Source: Sipunculus nudus (Eukaryota; Annelida; Sipuncula; Golfingiida; Sipunculidae). From it: a DNA stretch of 64,000 nt. Positions 1 to 13,162 of the stretch are shown piece after piece. Numbering within the stretch: the stretch's first letter is position 1; each line of letters starts with the position of its first letter. The stretch is from the NCBI GenBank assembly GCA_026874595.1, contig CM049310.1, positions 50,717,058-50,781,057 on the forward strand. Direction: 5' to 3'. Below the pieces are notes generated by a model, which did no database searches, was not told the DNA's origin, and saw only the letters and a list, made by a program, of their open reading frames with translations. Both the position numbers and the translations under genes were made by a program.

Positions 1-1278
1 GCCAATCACGCTGTGCTATAATAGCTCGTGTTACCAGTCTACTTCAGTATATGCTAACCATTCAAATAACTCATACTCCGGGAACTGGCTTTACACACTA
101 GCTTTAAATAGTACAATCATAACCAAAGGAATTAAGCAGTTGGTGTCATACATATCCGAAATGAGTTCTCACTTGTCCAGGGAACACAGAACGTCGGTTC
201 TTACAATGAGTATTGCTCTTTTTTGGTATACTCCAGGCACAAAACAGTTATATATAAACATCTCCCTGCAGTAGGTTTTAGTTTTTACCTAGTAAATACA
301 ATTTTACAAAACATACTCTTTCGTGTAGAATCCCGCATTATGAATGTTAAAACATTTATGCAGATTTTTTGAAAGAACCGCAAACTCTGCTTTGCCACTA
401 CCTGATGTAACAATACCATTTCATGAATGAGATATTGACAGTTTTTTTTGCCAATGACCCTCGAAAATTAAGTCTTTAAAAAAGAAAAAAAAAACCTCCC
501 TTGGCTTTACTATCATTCTAAACCGGGAGCCTGTTGAAACAGCTGAGCAAACTTTGACATAATCAATTAAATGGGAACAAAAGGTATGGTGCCAGCTTCC
601 TTTGTTGTTGACCCATTGTCAAAATCTCTGAAGTCTTGGTGCCCAATACATAAAGGGTATATTTTTAAATGGCCCAGTGTGTAAGATAAAAAGCTGATGT
701 TATAGTCATGACTGTGTGGGTGCACATACTAAAAGGATGCATATTTTGTATATCATATATAAGATACATAAATGTGGAAATGTTTAAAGCACTTGCCTAT
801 TTACACAGCTGCAAGTAAATATCCTGTTCTTTAAGACAATGGAAATTTTTATTTGGATAAATTTTGACACTAGCCAGGGCTTTCCCTCATGCGTAATGTA
901 TGTTAATTGCATTGAACCATTGCCATTTGATTCGGTACCAATACCCTTTTCACTGCGGAGATGCCTTTCTTTTCTACGAAGGAAAAGGTATGACTGCTTT
1001 ATAGGTCGAAATTGTGCGTATATTTAATGTATCACATTAATGTTTTATTACGCAAGGACCTTTGAAATTCAGCTTATTTTGTTACCTCAGAAACGTTCTT
1101 TCTGAAGGTGCTTCTACCCAATGGTATTTCTCCATATTCATTGAAGTCCTAATACGTTGCCTTTAAATTGAGAAATCTTGGTTTATTAAGGCCGGGGAGG
1201 GGTGTAACCTAAGTAAACATATTCGTGTACTCAATGGGTATTTTACGCTTACAATAGAGAAACCAAATGTCATTACTG
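1..1278. other. No gene recognised
   Basis: AT-rich sequence with a short A-run near 480. Open frames are short and look random. Confidence 0.6.
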
Positions 1279-1469
1279 GGGAGGATCAAGGATTATGGAA
1301 AAGGACGGGACCAACCCAGGAGGACAAGTGATAAAACCTAAAAATGGTCCCCATGTCACCAAAAAGGGGGTGTGGTCCGACCCCGAAAATTTGTCGGGAA
1401 CCTTATAAAAACGTTAACCCCTTTTATGGAAAAAAGGGGATCCATAACCCCTCCCCCCCTCCCCCGCCA
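1279..1469 (-). repeat. Dispersed GGACC-rich repeat, copy 1
   Basis: Reverse-orientation relative of the repeat at 57,706-57,861: GATCAAGGATTATGGAAAAG, GGGACCAACCCAGGAGGACA, GTGATAAAACCTAAAAA and TGGTCC follow in the complementary order. It ends in a C-rich tract (CCTCCCCCCCTCCCCCGCC). Confidence 0.65.
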
Positions 1470-2149
1470 AATATGCTTCCGAATTTAATCAATGTTATAT
1501 GCTTTTTCGACATAAGCGGGTCCGGACTGACCGGGAATCGCCCCGACCTACACCATTGTAATCCAGATTCTCTGGAAGTTTACTTTTGTTTCAAATGAGC
1601 AGTAATAAGAGAAAAGACACCCGGCCAACATAGGATACGTCACACAATAAGGACAATCGGTGACGGAGAAGGCAGTCAGAACCCAGTATCCGGGTTAATG
1701 ATGTCTCATGGCGGCTTTGTCACGCACGTCCCCATTTAACCTGGCGCCTTGGCTGTGTTACAGGGCGGTTGCATATATTAAACCCCGACACCGGGCATTT
1801 ATCAAACACAAGGGGAGGGGGAGTTCCTAAACGTGGAATGTGAACAACAGCGTCCAATAGTCCAGTTAAAGTCACACAAAAATAATTCGAATATTTTAGC
1901 AGCTAGACTAGTCCTGAACAAGTGGTAAGACTAATATCACACGTGCCAGCTAAACATACTACAAATATTGCACCTAAAACAAACTACCTGGATATATGAA
2001 GAACTTTTTCTTTATGGAAACATAACGTGTGCTTCACACATTCATCCTGCAATGGTTATATAGAATTTGAGATAATGTTTATTTTTCTGCTCATTTCTGC
2101 CGTTTGACTGGTTATGTTCTGCGTGATAATTCTATGTAATTTTTCATCA
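1470..2149. other. No gene recognised
   Basis: Slightly more GC-rich between 1,590 and 1,780, otherwise AT-rich. No exon-like signal found. Confidence 0.5.
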
Positions 2150-2441
2150 TTAGGCAAAAAAGGTCTGGTTCTCAGGCACCGCCCGCGTCAATTTTAACCC
2201 CCCCCCCTTCCCCCGCATAAAAAATTTTTATTTTTGATTTTCATCTTTCAAGATAAACTTATAAATTTTCCTTTGATATTTAGTGTTTTTACCTGTTTCA
2301 GAAAAAAATATGTTATTTTCATGCTTTTCCCGGACCATATGACATTTTTATCGAAACATACAAAAAGGGTAATAAAAAACCGCCCACTCTCACTGATTCC
2401 TGAGAAAAAGTGCCTGAGAACCATACCTTTTTTTGGCCTTA
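2150..2441 (+). mobile_element. MITE-like inverted-repeat element, copy 1
   Basis: About 290 bp with imperfect terminal inverted repeats: left TAGGCAAAAAAGGTCTGG then TTCTCAGGCACCGCCCGCG; right GTGCCTGAGAACCATACC then TTTTTTTGGCCTTA. The interior carries a C-run and a stretch (CATTTTTATCGAAAC) shared with the copy at 18,902-19,221. It has no transposase and its open frame is non-coding. Confidence 0.75.
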
Positions 2442-3789
2442 TCGTGATCTAACCTGCGTCTCAGCCTGCACCAAACTAGGCATACAAGTATATACAATGC
2501 TTCTCTTGAGATTCCGTAAAGCTGGGAATGTTAATAAGTTAACTCTTAGTCACGTACATTAGGTCATTAGATCTACACAAACTGTATACACCATGGACAA
2601 TTTCTGGTGACAACAAAGAAAATTAGCTTTCGTGGTAGTATTCTGGAAGCTCATAAATTATTCTTCAAAGGAACCAGCATCTGTTTCAGACGGGAAATAT
2701 CATACAAACATTTTCACCCTTTCCCCATGAAGCCCCGCACATCCATACAATTATTAATGTCATCTTTTTATATATGAATTGAAAGAAATCTTAATTACAT
2801 ATGTTTAAAAGAATTTTTGGTGGTTCCTTAAATGTAGTTTTAAGGTGATTTTTTTTTTGTTTAAGTTGGCTCCCTTTTAATTGTTCTTCATGCTTACACG
2901 TACTAACATTTACCTCCACACACGTAGATAACACGATGAGGAGAGTGTAAATCTGGGTAAAAGATGGGATATGTGCACTTTTTTTTCATTTAAACAAAAA
3001 GAAAAAAATATACATTTATCAAATATATTTATGAGTTTACAAAACCAATTAATTCAAATAACTTATTCATAGAAATAATCTGAATGTGTGTAGTGTATGT
3101 TCTAGTGTATCTGGTCAAATAATGTTCGTTTAATTTCAAAGCGATTATTGTTATTATTTATTATTATTATTATTTTTTTCTTAAATTATCACTACCTTCA
3201 TTGGTGCGGATGACATTTTTAACAATGTATTCTGATGACCCCGTTCAAAACAGTCAGTAACCATGCAGTATTGCTACCTAGTTAATCCGTCTACAAGATC
3301 ATTCCTCGCAACTCTCTTTAACAAACTTCCTCCGAATACTATTTTTACACTAATTTTCCTGATATTTTCTTCAAATCACAAAAGTCATTATACACGAATA
3401 TATTTTTTAAAAAAAGAAAATTAATTATTTTTTTTCTGTAACTTTCCTTTTGGGTTTTATGATTGATTAACGGGAGACAGCAATTAATCTGAGCTTTATA
3501 AATGTTCTTCAATCCAATGCCTCTCCTCTACTGGTGTATTTTACCCATTCATTTAAACGACAGTATACAAACAAGTAAATATGTTTTATTAGAACGAAGA
3601 AATTGAAGAAAATCTGCAATCCCAGTAATTTCACAGAGCCGCAAGATAAATAATACAGAAGCATTAGTAGCATATTCTTATAGAGTGAGAGTTAATGAAA
3701 ATCCTTGAAAGGCAGATGCTGGTTTAGAAAGCAGAATTATGGATAGATCATGATGTTTTACTGATGAAGTGTATAGATGGGAAGTGCTT

Positions 3790-3875
3790 CGCTAGGAGTT
3801 ACTGAAAGCAACGCCGTGGCGTAGAACCTATCGGGGGATTTGTTTGCAAAATTGGTTCAAATCCTACCCATTTAA
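3790..3875 (+). repeat. tRNA-like SINE head (weak)
   Basis: GCCGTGGCGTAGAACC resembles a degenerate A-box, and GGTTCAAATCC about 35 nt later is a perfect RNA polymerase III B-box. Acceptor-stem pairing is absent, so this is a tRNA-derived repeat and not a tRNA gene. Confidence 0.4.
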
Positions 3876-4051
3876 ATATAATTGGTTTTGGAATTTTAAA
3901 TGTCAGGGCCATTACAATAAAACGTTTATTTAAATATAATAAAAATATTGGTGTTTATAAACGTGATGTGTTTTCATTCCTTCATGTTTCATTATTCTCA
4001 GAAGATTTTAGGGAAAATACGATTGATGGAATTGATTAATGCCTCGAGCGC

Positions 4052-4052
<1 letters not shown>

Positions 4053-4103
<51 letters not shown>
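4053..4103. repeat. (TA)n microsatellite
   Basis: About 25 uninterrupted AT/TA dinucleotides. Confidence 0.95.
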
Positions 4104-4105
<2 letters not shown>

Positions 4106-5884
4106 AAAAGTACAACATTTTCACTAAAAATCATCACCAGAGAACACAAGAAATGTCCTGAAAGCCATCACAGCATGCAGAACGGTCAGCTTTGTTAATC
4201 CGTCCACTAGATCTAGCCCCAGTGAGGCAGCGTGTTATTTATTGTTTGAATCTGGAACCTTCTGGAACATGATTAACAAGATGGAAATGTTTTCTGAGTT
4301 GTCTTACATATAAGTAACTGAAATGAAGGGTATAATAATGATTATAAAGACAAGGCTATACCACACAATACTTTGCAGGAACTTGCACCGATATTTGATG
4401 CCGGGTGAAATAGGCAATTATACATCGATCACTGAAACTGTAACTTATTCATTGGGATTAGGAATTCTAATACTCTGCGATATATATTATACAAGACTTA
4501 AAGTCAATCTCTAAATGATGTTTCTTGGTTTGTTGCGGGGTAATTAATGGTCTCCCGGGGATATGATTTACTAATATTCTATCCTATTATATTCCACATT
4601 CAATCAGGGCTCGGGGACGGCCGGGGTTATTGTTTGGTGATGTTAAAATACCTGGATCAGGTTGGGTTGAGGACCTACTGTAATTAGATATATTCATGAG
4701 TTTACATGTCACTAACAGATTCTATGTCTATGTCCCAGATGATCATATGAGCGCACCTGGAAATGTAAGGACTGTAAAACGAACCGGCCCATTGTATAAA
4801 GTTAAGTTTATCATCAAAAGGTGGATTTATATGTAACGTTGAGAAAACCTAAAACTCGGCAAATATATGGTGGGAAACATGGAATTATCACTTGTATTAA
4901 CAACTACGGTAACCTTTATACTGGCAGCCAGCCTTAGGACAATACCATCACAATATGAGGAACACTTTACTTAGCTGAGCATGAGATCGGCGGGATGAAC
5001 CTGCTGTTATCAGCTTGCCTGGTAGTATGACTTATTCTGGAATTGAGGAGGTTGATGGGGTTTCATTATTACTTCCGACATCCAACCCGCGACACACAAA
5101 TTATGATCCTTACTGACATCCGACCTCTGACATCTTGGTTTTATTCCATACAAAATAAACCATGGCACCATGTAAAACAGTTTTAAATATTTGAGCAGAA
5201 TGAATCACGTAGCAATTAATAACGGCTGCGAAACATGACATCAAGGCAAAGCGCCGAATCTTTCTGATGAGAGAGTTTATCTGTGATCGGACCCTTTGCT
5301 GCTGAGTACAGGATGAAATAACGAGGCAGCAAAGATGGCGAGCTGTAGGATGTACATTGTCACATTTCACACAGCATATATGAGGCAGGTCATCATGATG
5401 ACTCATTTCTGTGTTATATAATGTTTGAGTGTTCCATAATCTGATGTTAGTAGCAAAAGAACAAAAGAGGGCCTGACGCCTACAAGCTGTTGAAGTCACA
5501 TTAACGAGTTCTTTAGAAGCATTGATATAATGGCATACTAAGCGTATCTGTGTAGATTATCTGTTATACACGATTACAACAGACGTTATAGCCTAATTGT
5601 GTCTAGAATCCATAATCGTATTCTAGAGTTAAGGTTATTATCTTGGAAAGAGTTGCATAAATCAATCAAAACGCAAAACATTAGTTTCATATGGTTTCCT
5701 TTATTCGAGGAAAACATTTCCTATTAAAGTTATTCACGACACCACAGTACCTTCTTTTTTTAAAGCCTCAAGCACAGCCTACGTCTAAAACTGACTGGGT
5801 ATTGGGAGTCCGAGAGTTGTCAAGCATGACCCGGAAAGATCGGGTTTGTGCGTCAGACTCTTCGTAAGAACATGTTTCTAACAG

Positions 5885-6540
5885 CTGTGCAGCATGTCAT
5901 GTACAGGTTAATATGAGTCCATTAGTTGTGCAGCATATCCCGGGAAAGCCAAAATGCGTGTCCCACAATTGTGCAACATGTCTCGGGAATCTCAGAAGCC
6001 GTGTCCCGATGTTGTGTAGCTGACCTGGGAAGGCACGAATGTGTGTGCAACAGTTGTGCAGGCTTTTCGAATAAAAAAATAATACTTGACCGACACTTGT
6101 CCAGTATTTCCAAGGAACATGTGTCTTGCATGTCTCGTGAAGGTCAGAATGTGTGATCAGTAGTTCGGCAGTATGTCTCACTAAATTAAGTATATGTGTC
6201 CAATAAGTGTGTAGCGTTTCATGGGAAGGCAAGAATGTGTGTCCAACAGTTGTGCAGTATGTTACAAGAAGGTCAGAGCGTAATTTAACAGTTTGACAGC
6301 ATGTCCCAGAGGGAAAGAACGTGCTTCAACAGTGTGACAGCATGATTCAAGAGGGTAAAAACGTGTCGAACTGTTGGACAGCATATATCGTAGAAAGGTA
6401 AGAACGTGTGTCCAACAGTTGACCAGCATGTTGCAGGAAAGTAAAAACGTGTGTCCAGCAGTTGGTATCATGTTACAGGAATGTCAGAATGTGTTAAACA
6501 GCAGTACAGCATATGACAAGAAACTCACAGTGTGTCCATT
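5885..6540. repeat. Decayed ~43-nt tandem repeat array, left part
   Basis: About fifteen diverged units of 41-44 nt. The consensus is roughly TGTGCAGCATGTCCCGGGAA, GGCAAGAATGTGTGTCCAACAG and T. Unit starts recur at about 5,928, 5,971, 6,013, 6,054 and 6,242-6,290. Short open frames on both strands through the array are repeat shadows. Confidence 0.8.
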
Positions 6541-6935
6541 AACCCGGCCGCCGATCTACCGATCTTTTTTTACCGGCCATTTTTTTTTTCATTCGGCCGG
6601 CGAGTGCCCCCACACTTACCGATTTTCCGTTCAGATCACCAGATGTTTCCGGTCATGTTGATCATTTCTGATATCGTCTCCAGGATAGCTTTTGTTCAGG
6701 AAAGGTAGGTTGTAAATAAGCTGATTGTTTTTTTATGTTCCTTCATCACATCTACCGATATTTTTCTATTTTTTTCCGGCAGAAAATCCTTGACATTGTC
6801 AAGGATTTTTACAACCAATTTGTATTTCATTGTTATTAAAAAAACATAAGCTCCCTCACATTTACCAATCCTACCGATTTTTCCGGACGTCAAAATATCG
6901 GCAGGAAAAATCGGTAAATGGCAGGGCGGCTTTAG
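6536..6935. mobile_element. Inverted-repeat element inserted in the tandem array
   Basis: A 400-bp block that interrupts the 43-nt array. The ends are imperfectly inverted: left ACCCGGCCGCCGATCTACCG then ATCTTTTTTTACCGG; right CCGATTTTTCC...AAAAATCGGTAAATGGCAGG then GCGGCTT. TTA borders both ends. At 6,783-6,809 lies a perfect palindrome (AAAATCCTTGACA, T, TGTCAAGGATTTT). Probably a non-autonomous DNA element; the superfamily is not determined. Confidence 0.55.
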
Positions 6936-7115
6936 TTGTGCAGCTGATCCCGGGAAAGCCTAAAATAGTAAATGCGTTTTACAATTGTGCAGTTTGTCAC
7001 GGGAAGCTCTGATGTCGTGTTTACAATTTTCCAGAGTGTATTTGCAATAGTTGTACAGCATTTCGCATGAGGGACAGAATATGCGTCCAAGAGTTGTGTA
7101 GCATGTCAAAATCCA
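6936..7115. repeat. Decayed ~43-nt tandem repeat array, right part
   Basis: Continuation of the same array after the insertion (AGTTGTGCAGCTGATCCCGG, then TTGTGCAGTTTGTCACGGGA and GTTGTACAGCATTTCGCATG at 40-50 nt spacing). This shows that the array predates the insert. Confidence 0.75.
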
Positions 7116-7358
7116 AGATTTCGCTATCTCGCTTAACATGCGAAGCATGACGCTATTTTAAATTAGATTTATGAAGGATGTAAAATATGTGGCATGAGGA
7201 CTCCCAGATGGATAGAAAATGGCGCATTTGTAATAACATTCTACGATGACGCTCTCAAATATAAAAAAAAAAAATCGGAAGCATATACCTCGAGAAATTA
7301 ACCATGTTGTCTCCAGGACATAAACTGTGTCACGGAAAGCCTTGACGTAGATAAACAG

Positions 7359-7363
<5 letters not shown>

Positions 7364-7391
<28 letters not shown>
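7364..7391. repeat. (TA)n microsatellite
   Basis: Fourteen TA units. Confidence 0.9.
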
Positions 7392-7394
<3 letters not shown>

Positions 7395-8884
7395 AAAGAA
7401 GTGTCTCGATCTAGACGACAAATATGCATGTCCCAGAAAGAAAAATTAGTGTTTGCATGGAAATTTCTCCAACAGAAAAGGATGAGTTCTCGAAGATGTG
7501 CCGTGAAGCAGGTATCTACGCCAGATAGGCTTCTCCAACATGATAGGAGACAAAGATGGCGCGTCAAAATGTTTAAAACAGGTCTTTAAAAGGCGAGGAC
7601 TACACATAAGAGTCTGTCCTACATATCCAAGCCCATGATGATTATAAGTATCACTGATACAGTAATTTACAGTTGTCTATTTATCACTATTGTGCATAGT
7701 TGGCACTTTCGAGTATATTAAATCTGAAATATCCAGTCATACTTCAAAAGTACCTATATACCAATCCATTTAACCTTTCTATGATGTTATTCCGCAACCT
7801 GTATTATGACTATTTTAAAGAACAAGGATAATCCAATGTTTTTTATTATATAAATGATATTCTATTTCTAACCCATTAAAAATAGGTAACGTTCTGTGCT
7901 ATTTTTTGAGTATCCCGATACTTGTTTTATGGTGATTAAACAAGCATTTTAATGCTCTGTTCTTAATTTAAGTAAATTAGAAAAAAAATAAGCCCGGGTA
8001 ATCAGGATTAATGGAGACGTTAGCCAGTTGTAATTGAAAGGTTATATTCTGTGCGAAAGTCTTATTTTCAAGTGGTGGAATTCGTTTTCTGTTGCGCTGG
8101 TTTAGGCCTGTCTTGCATGTGGCAGAACTTGACAACTTTGTGCTTAAAACTGTGTCACCAGCCGCGTTATTTCATTAACAGAAACAAATACAGTGAACAA
8201 TAAATCACTCCTATAGCATCTGGCAAATATAAATCTGATCATTTCAACGCACTTGCTAATTGGTTTACGTTTTCCAAGGATTCTGATTGAGAAATATGAG
8301 CGCTGGTGTCAATTTGAACAATGACCATTCGTCTCTCTCACGGATATCATTGGTCACAACAGATATAAGTGGAACTGTCTTATCATTCTATTCACACACA
8401 CTGAGCGGAAAAAAATGTAAGCAGAAGGCAAACGAAGATAAAGAGAAATAACGTGACTAGAATACTGAAGGTAAACCAACACAGTGAAGATAAAGAAATA
8501 GTTCATTACATATTGAATGCCAATTCCGGTTAACAAAGGCTTGCGTTCACCAACCGTGTAACTTAATCAAGAAACTAACAATACTGGTCCTAATCAATCA
8601 ATTTGTTTCATTTTAAAAAATGTCATCGCTGCGCCTTACACCATGGCTTTGTTTGGTTGATTATAGGTACGTATGGCATACAATTAAACTGTTTGTATTA
8701 GATCCTTGGTCCAGTTTATTAGGCATGTGTAATGTTATAGATGAGGTCACACTCTAGGGACGGGTGACTTTAACTGGTAGTTTAAAGAATTTATAATTAT
8801 TTTTTCTAACACCATGCTATTTTCTGGTTCAACATATAGCAAGTCGACTTTCCTGTGTATTAAATAGTAGTCTATTAAATAAAT

Positions 8885-8943
<59 letters not shown>

Positions 8944-8962
8944 GTATCATATATATACATGT

Positions 8963-9000
<38 letters not shown>

Positions 9001-12000
9001 GATATTCTTTAAAATTTAAGAGGTAGGTATTAGGAGATTTACATTTACCGCATCAGCACTTGGTTTGACCGTCAATATATTAATATTCTGAGAACATTGA
9101 CGTATCGTTTTTATTAAACCAATGCATAATAAAGGATAATTTTATAAATACTGAAAATAAAGAAAAATGAAATGATTCGAACAATTTATATAACTAGCGG
9201 TATATCCATAATTAAGACATGCGACAGACATCCGGGTTTTAGTGTGCCGGCTAAATGGCAGCCTACAGGAGTGGTTTCGAGATACTTGGAAAATTAACCT
9301 GCCATGATTCGGTAAATGGCACGGGGATACAACACCAGATTACTCCGAGGACAACGTCCAGGCCAGAATCTATATGCAGAGAGAGAGAGTCTGGGGGCTA
9401 GGGGATGTGTATCGGCAAAATTTAGGGCGGAATAACGTTTTTTCTACGCCATAGTAGGATCTGTTTATGGGTAGGTAGCTTCCTTCCTTTATTTTTCGTG
9501 TGAGTTATGTGAATCCCTTTGACCTCGGTTAAAAACAAGCGAGCTGAATAAACTGTCGTAGAACCAATGCAAACCATTTACCGCCTACTTAAACTAATAA
9601 ATATTCATGATTCAGGCGCCGACACAGAGGGGCCCTTGGTGTTACTGGGGTTAGACTAGGTCTCTCAGCGGCATCATTTTAATCCAGAATGAAACGGAGG
9701 TAATTCAGTGTGTGTCTCCTGCTTGACCTCTTCACTATTGCAGCCCCGAAAAGGAAAGAACACTTTTTGCTGTTATTGTATATGGTAGTAATTGAAGTCC
9801 GTTGTCACGTGTTTGCTGTAATAAAAGTTGTTACGTCGGTTTTTGTTTAACTGGGGGTGACCTCTCCGATATCACCTATCTCTCTACGTCTTTCAATCAA
9901 TCACACTATAATGAAAGGGTCAGATATATACAGAATAAGATGATTCATGAATGTGTTGCTTGATTTTTACATATATCGTTTAAGGATTCCCTCGACTAAG
10001 TGTAAGTTAAACATCTCTGCGATATAAATAACGGTTGATCTGTACAGGCTACCCTCTGTATCTCATGTGTACAAAAGTCCAGCAAAATTGCCAAAATAAT
10101 AATGAATTTATGTCTTTTTTTTCATTTACTATAATGCTTTTTTAAATATTTGGCTGCCGAGAATATACACACATACACATATTCTTAATGAATGTTTCAT
10201 GACTTTCAGTCAGGACCTCTGGTTGGCGGTCATGGCACGGCTGGAGAATTTTGTCAGATTTATCTTTTTCTGGGTCATCGCTGTCTCTTGAACTGAAAAA
10301 AAGTCACGGCTCTCATGGGGGTCGCAGATTTATTTAAGTTTTGACTTTTTCCCTTGGTCAAAGCTCCTGGACTCAGATAACAAGGCTTCCACTTTGGTCA
10401 CCCCAGCTAGTTTCAGAAGCATCCGTTTAATATGGATCATATTCCTTTATATTCCCATGGAGGCCTGTTATATAGAAAAAGGACCCAGTATATACCATAC
10501 AAAAAACATATATTCCTAAACTACTATAAGCGCTGGGTTTGGAATTTACGCCCAGTGACACATCCAGGTCGTTACTTTTAGGTGGAAGTTTAAACGATTA
10601 AGGGTATTAAACGTTTCTGTCCAATATCATGTTCCAAATATCAACGATGCTGATACTAGTATTTCTTATGAAAGAAAGAAGCCATTACCAGTCAATAGTC
10701 AATGGATTATTTGATTCTTTGAACTTTACATATCTAAAAGTTAAAATTTTTATTGCATAATCCGTCTGGATGACGGGGTTATATACAGAGTATTATGATA
10801 CTCCACATGGTCATTTGGTTTCATGGAATCACAAAAATTGCCAAATGAATTATAAGGATTATCACCCATTTTCTAGTATTAACGGCTGTATTATAATATT
10901 ATTATTTTATTATAATGCACTCACTGATTGTTTTCCTAGACCATCTAATAAAAGGTTACTAAATATAGAGGAGAAGGTGGACTCATTGTGGAGAACTACA
11001 TATCCCAGGGTACTCCCGATACCATCTTAAGCGCAATAAATAAATACTAGGCCTATTGGATCGACTTAAATTAACAAAGATTACACTGTTACAATTCTGA
11101 TAGCGAGGACGTTCAGCGCCACTGTTAATAGTAGAACGAGGTTAGTGGTGCTAGATCTTTAGCCCTTAGTAAGTAGAGCTTTCCGGGCCGGCGGGTATCG
11201 CTGGCTGCTGACTCTGTAGAAAGAGATAGCCGTGATTGATCTACGCGGGGACAAAGGCTTTACATAACAAACTGATTACAATTCACGCAAGAGTAAAATT
11301 CGGGGAGCTAGCACCAATTTATCATAGCTTAATGATAAACCAAGGAGTCTTAGAGAACAAAGACAGCTTTTGTACACTGACTACGTTTTGCTCAATCAAT
11401 TATTAAACCATCTTATCTGTGCGCTGTGTTGTCCGTCCGTTTCAAAATGCATTTCCTATTGCTTTGAACTGTCCTTGGCGCAGTACATTTAGAAATAGTT
11501 ATTCTTACTTGCATCCCACCCCCAGAACACTCAGAACATGACAAAGTCTATTAACTTTCAGGGGTATAACGACATTAACAGTGAAAGCAGTACGGTCTAT
11601 GTGAAATTGTGATTTAATGGACCAATCATTGTTGACTGTATACTTATTCTCTGAATTCCACCTGTCTACTTTCAAGGGTATTCAAATGTGATTCAGTTGA
11701 CATCACATTTATTCTTTTTAAACTTTCCCGCTTTTATTGCATTTTTGAATTTTGGATTGTAATTAGTTCTCTGTTGCAGGTGGTTAATAGCCTAGAATAT
11801 ATAATGCATTATGCCTAACTCTGTATAAAATAGACCATATATAAATCATTGATACGTCATGTTCTATGGTCTTGTTAAATAATTTCTTTTCATATGCATC
11901 CTAAAATAAACGCTTCAGCAACAATGCATGGTGACATTTTGAAGTGTTTTATCCTTTTTGTGATATACCATAAATTTCAAATTTTTCTTTCATTGACAAA

Positions 12001-12985
12001 ACGAATATAAATACGCCGTGAACTGTTTACATAACATTAAATACACCCTAAAGGAGTATAATGAAGTTATGCCAAGCATCTCATGCACGTTAACATGATG
12101 AACAATATTAACAACTGCAATTACAGAGGTGAAGAAGATTTATTATACGATGGTATATATATGTTCAATAATTTTGTGTTATTCTTTAAATATTGCTCCT
12201 TTTATGAACATGGCGTGCTTCTTAGGGGTTTCAGCGTAGTAGAGTGAAAGATTATCAGCCAATGACTATGATATTTTCCCTTAAGTGCGGAGATGAAGTG
12301 CTGCTACCCCTACCATACGATTACAATACAATGGAGATAAATGAACGATGTTATATAATGTTTATATGCAATTTTGGTCGATATTTCGCTTCTGTCTACT
12401 CACTGTCCACGCTGCACGGATGAAGACAACCATTTTTTTATCAGCACGCAAATGTATGTACAGCCGGGACAATCAGTACATATGCGTGCGAATGTCTAAT
12501 GAAGTGACGCTATATACGTACGAGACACAATGACAGGATGTACGCGAGCTCCTTTCACTGCTCGCATTTATGACGACTGCTAACGATGTTCGCACGTACA
12601 AATTGTTTAAAAGTACAGCTGAGCTCACTTACACATCTACTGAAGCAGGAGTAACAATTACTACATTTTGTGTGAGCAAAGATCCTCTGTCCACTTGCTG
12701 CGAGATAACTGACCCCTTCCAAAGAGGTCATTTCTTGTTCATTCACGTCGCTCGTCAGTTACATTTCTTTAGACACGTTCACAGCGGCCGAGTAACGTAC
12801 TCACCATCAGTAGTGTATTTGCAGACGCTTTTTTTAAAAAGGAATCTGAGTTAATGAGAATAGATTGAGTTGGTCCTTAGCCCGGGCGTCATTCTTATTT
12901 TGCACTTCATTTCATGAGATATTCATGACATCATTTCCGGGAATATTGTGTGCTGTTTTCTGATCACGTGATGAACCTCACGAGA
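7392..12985. other. Sequence 3' of the receptor gene, no gene recognised
   Basis: Apart from the compound TA tract I found no exon. The part nearest 12,985 presumably holds the receptor's 3' UTR, possibly to an AATAAA on the minus strand near 12,140. That link is inference. Confidence 0.45.
8884..9001. repeat. Compound (TA)n microsatellite
   Basis: Two TA tracts separated by TGTATCAT and TACATGTTACA, about 118 bp in all. Confidence 0.9.
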
Positions 12986-13162
12986 TTAGCCCAAGATATA
13001 TGACAGCCAGTATATAATGTTAAATGATAGGAAAGCGAGGGGAAAGAGCTTCCTTGATAATTTGTCGATATATCTGGCCTTATGGCGTCCGTCGATTTCC
13101 CGATAAAACCGCTGTTGATTGAAGTTCCGGTACTCCTGGCCGTTATGTGGCACAATGTTAAT
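12986..13162 (-). CDS. Last exon: end of M3-M4 loop, M4 and stop
   Basis: Acceptor GGTGTCTCTTTTCAG, then in phase 0 [20 protein letters not shown] and [18 protein letters not shown], followed by helix M4 ([20 protein letters not shown]) and TAA at 12,988-12,986. [10 protein letters not shown] before M4 is the conserved pre-M4 signature of anionic Cys-loop receptors (consensus of the form ..IDK.SR..FP..F..FN..YW). The protein ends one residue after M4. The whole M3-M4 loop is only about 65 residues and basic. No clear AATAAA follows closely on the minus strand; the first one I see is near 12,140, so the 3' UTR end is not placed. Confidence 0.94.
   Translation of the reverse strand: MNIVPHNGQEYRNFNQQRFYREIDGRHKARYIDKLSRKLFPLAFLSFNIIYWLSYILG

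Larger units (their letters stand above)
2442..5884. other. No gene recognised; microsatellite and SINE-like traces
   Basis: Mostly 65-70% AT. It contains a long (TA)n tract and a tRNA-like B-box, listed separately. The 129-codon frame on the minus strand at 5,110-5,499 has no recognisable domain or splice context. Confidence 0.5.

Noticed and set aside
8747-8950. Frames rich in YIYIYI across TA tracts
   Set aside because: They are translations of (TA)n microsatellites. The same applies near 20.8, 37.2, 42.1, 58.1 and 59.9 kb.
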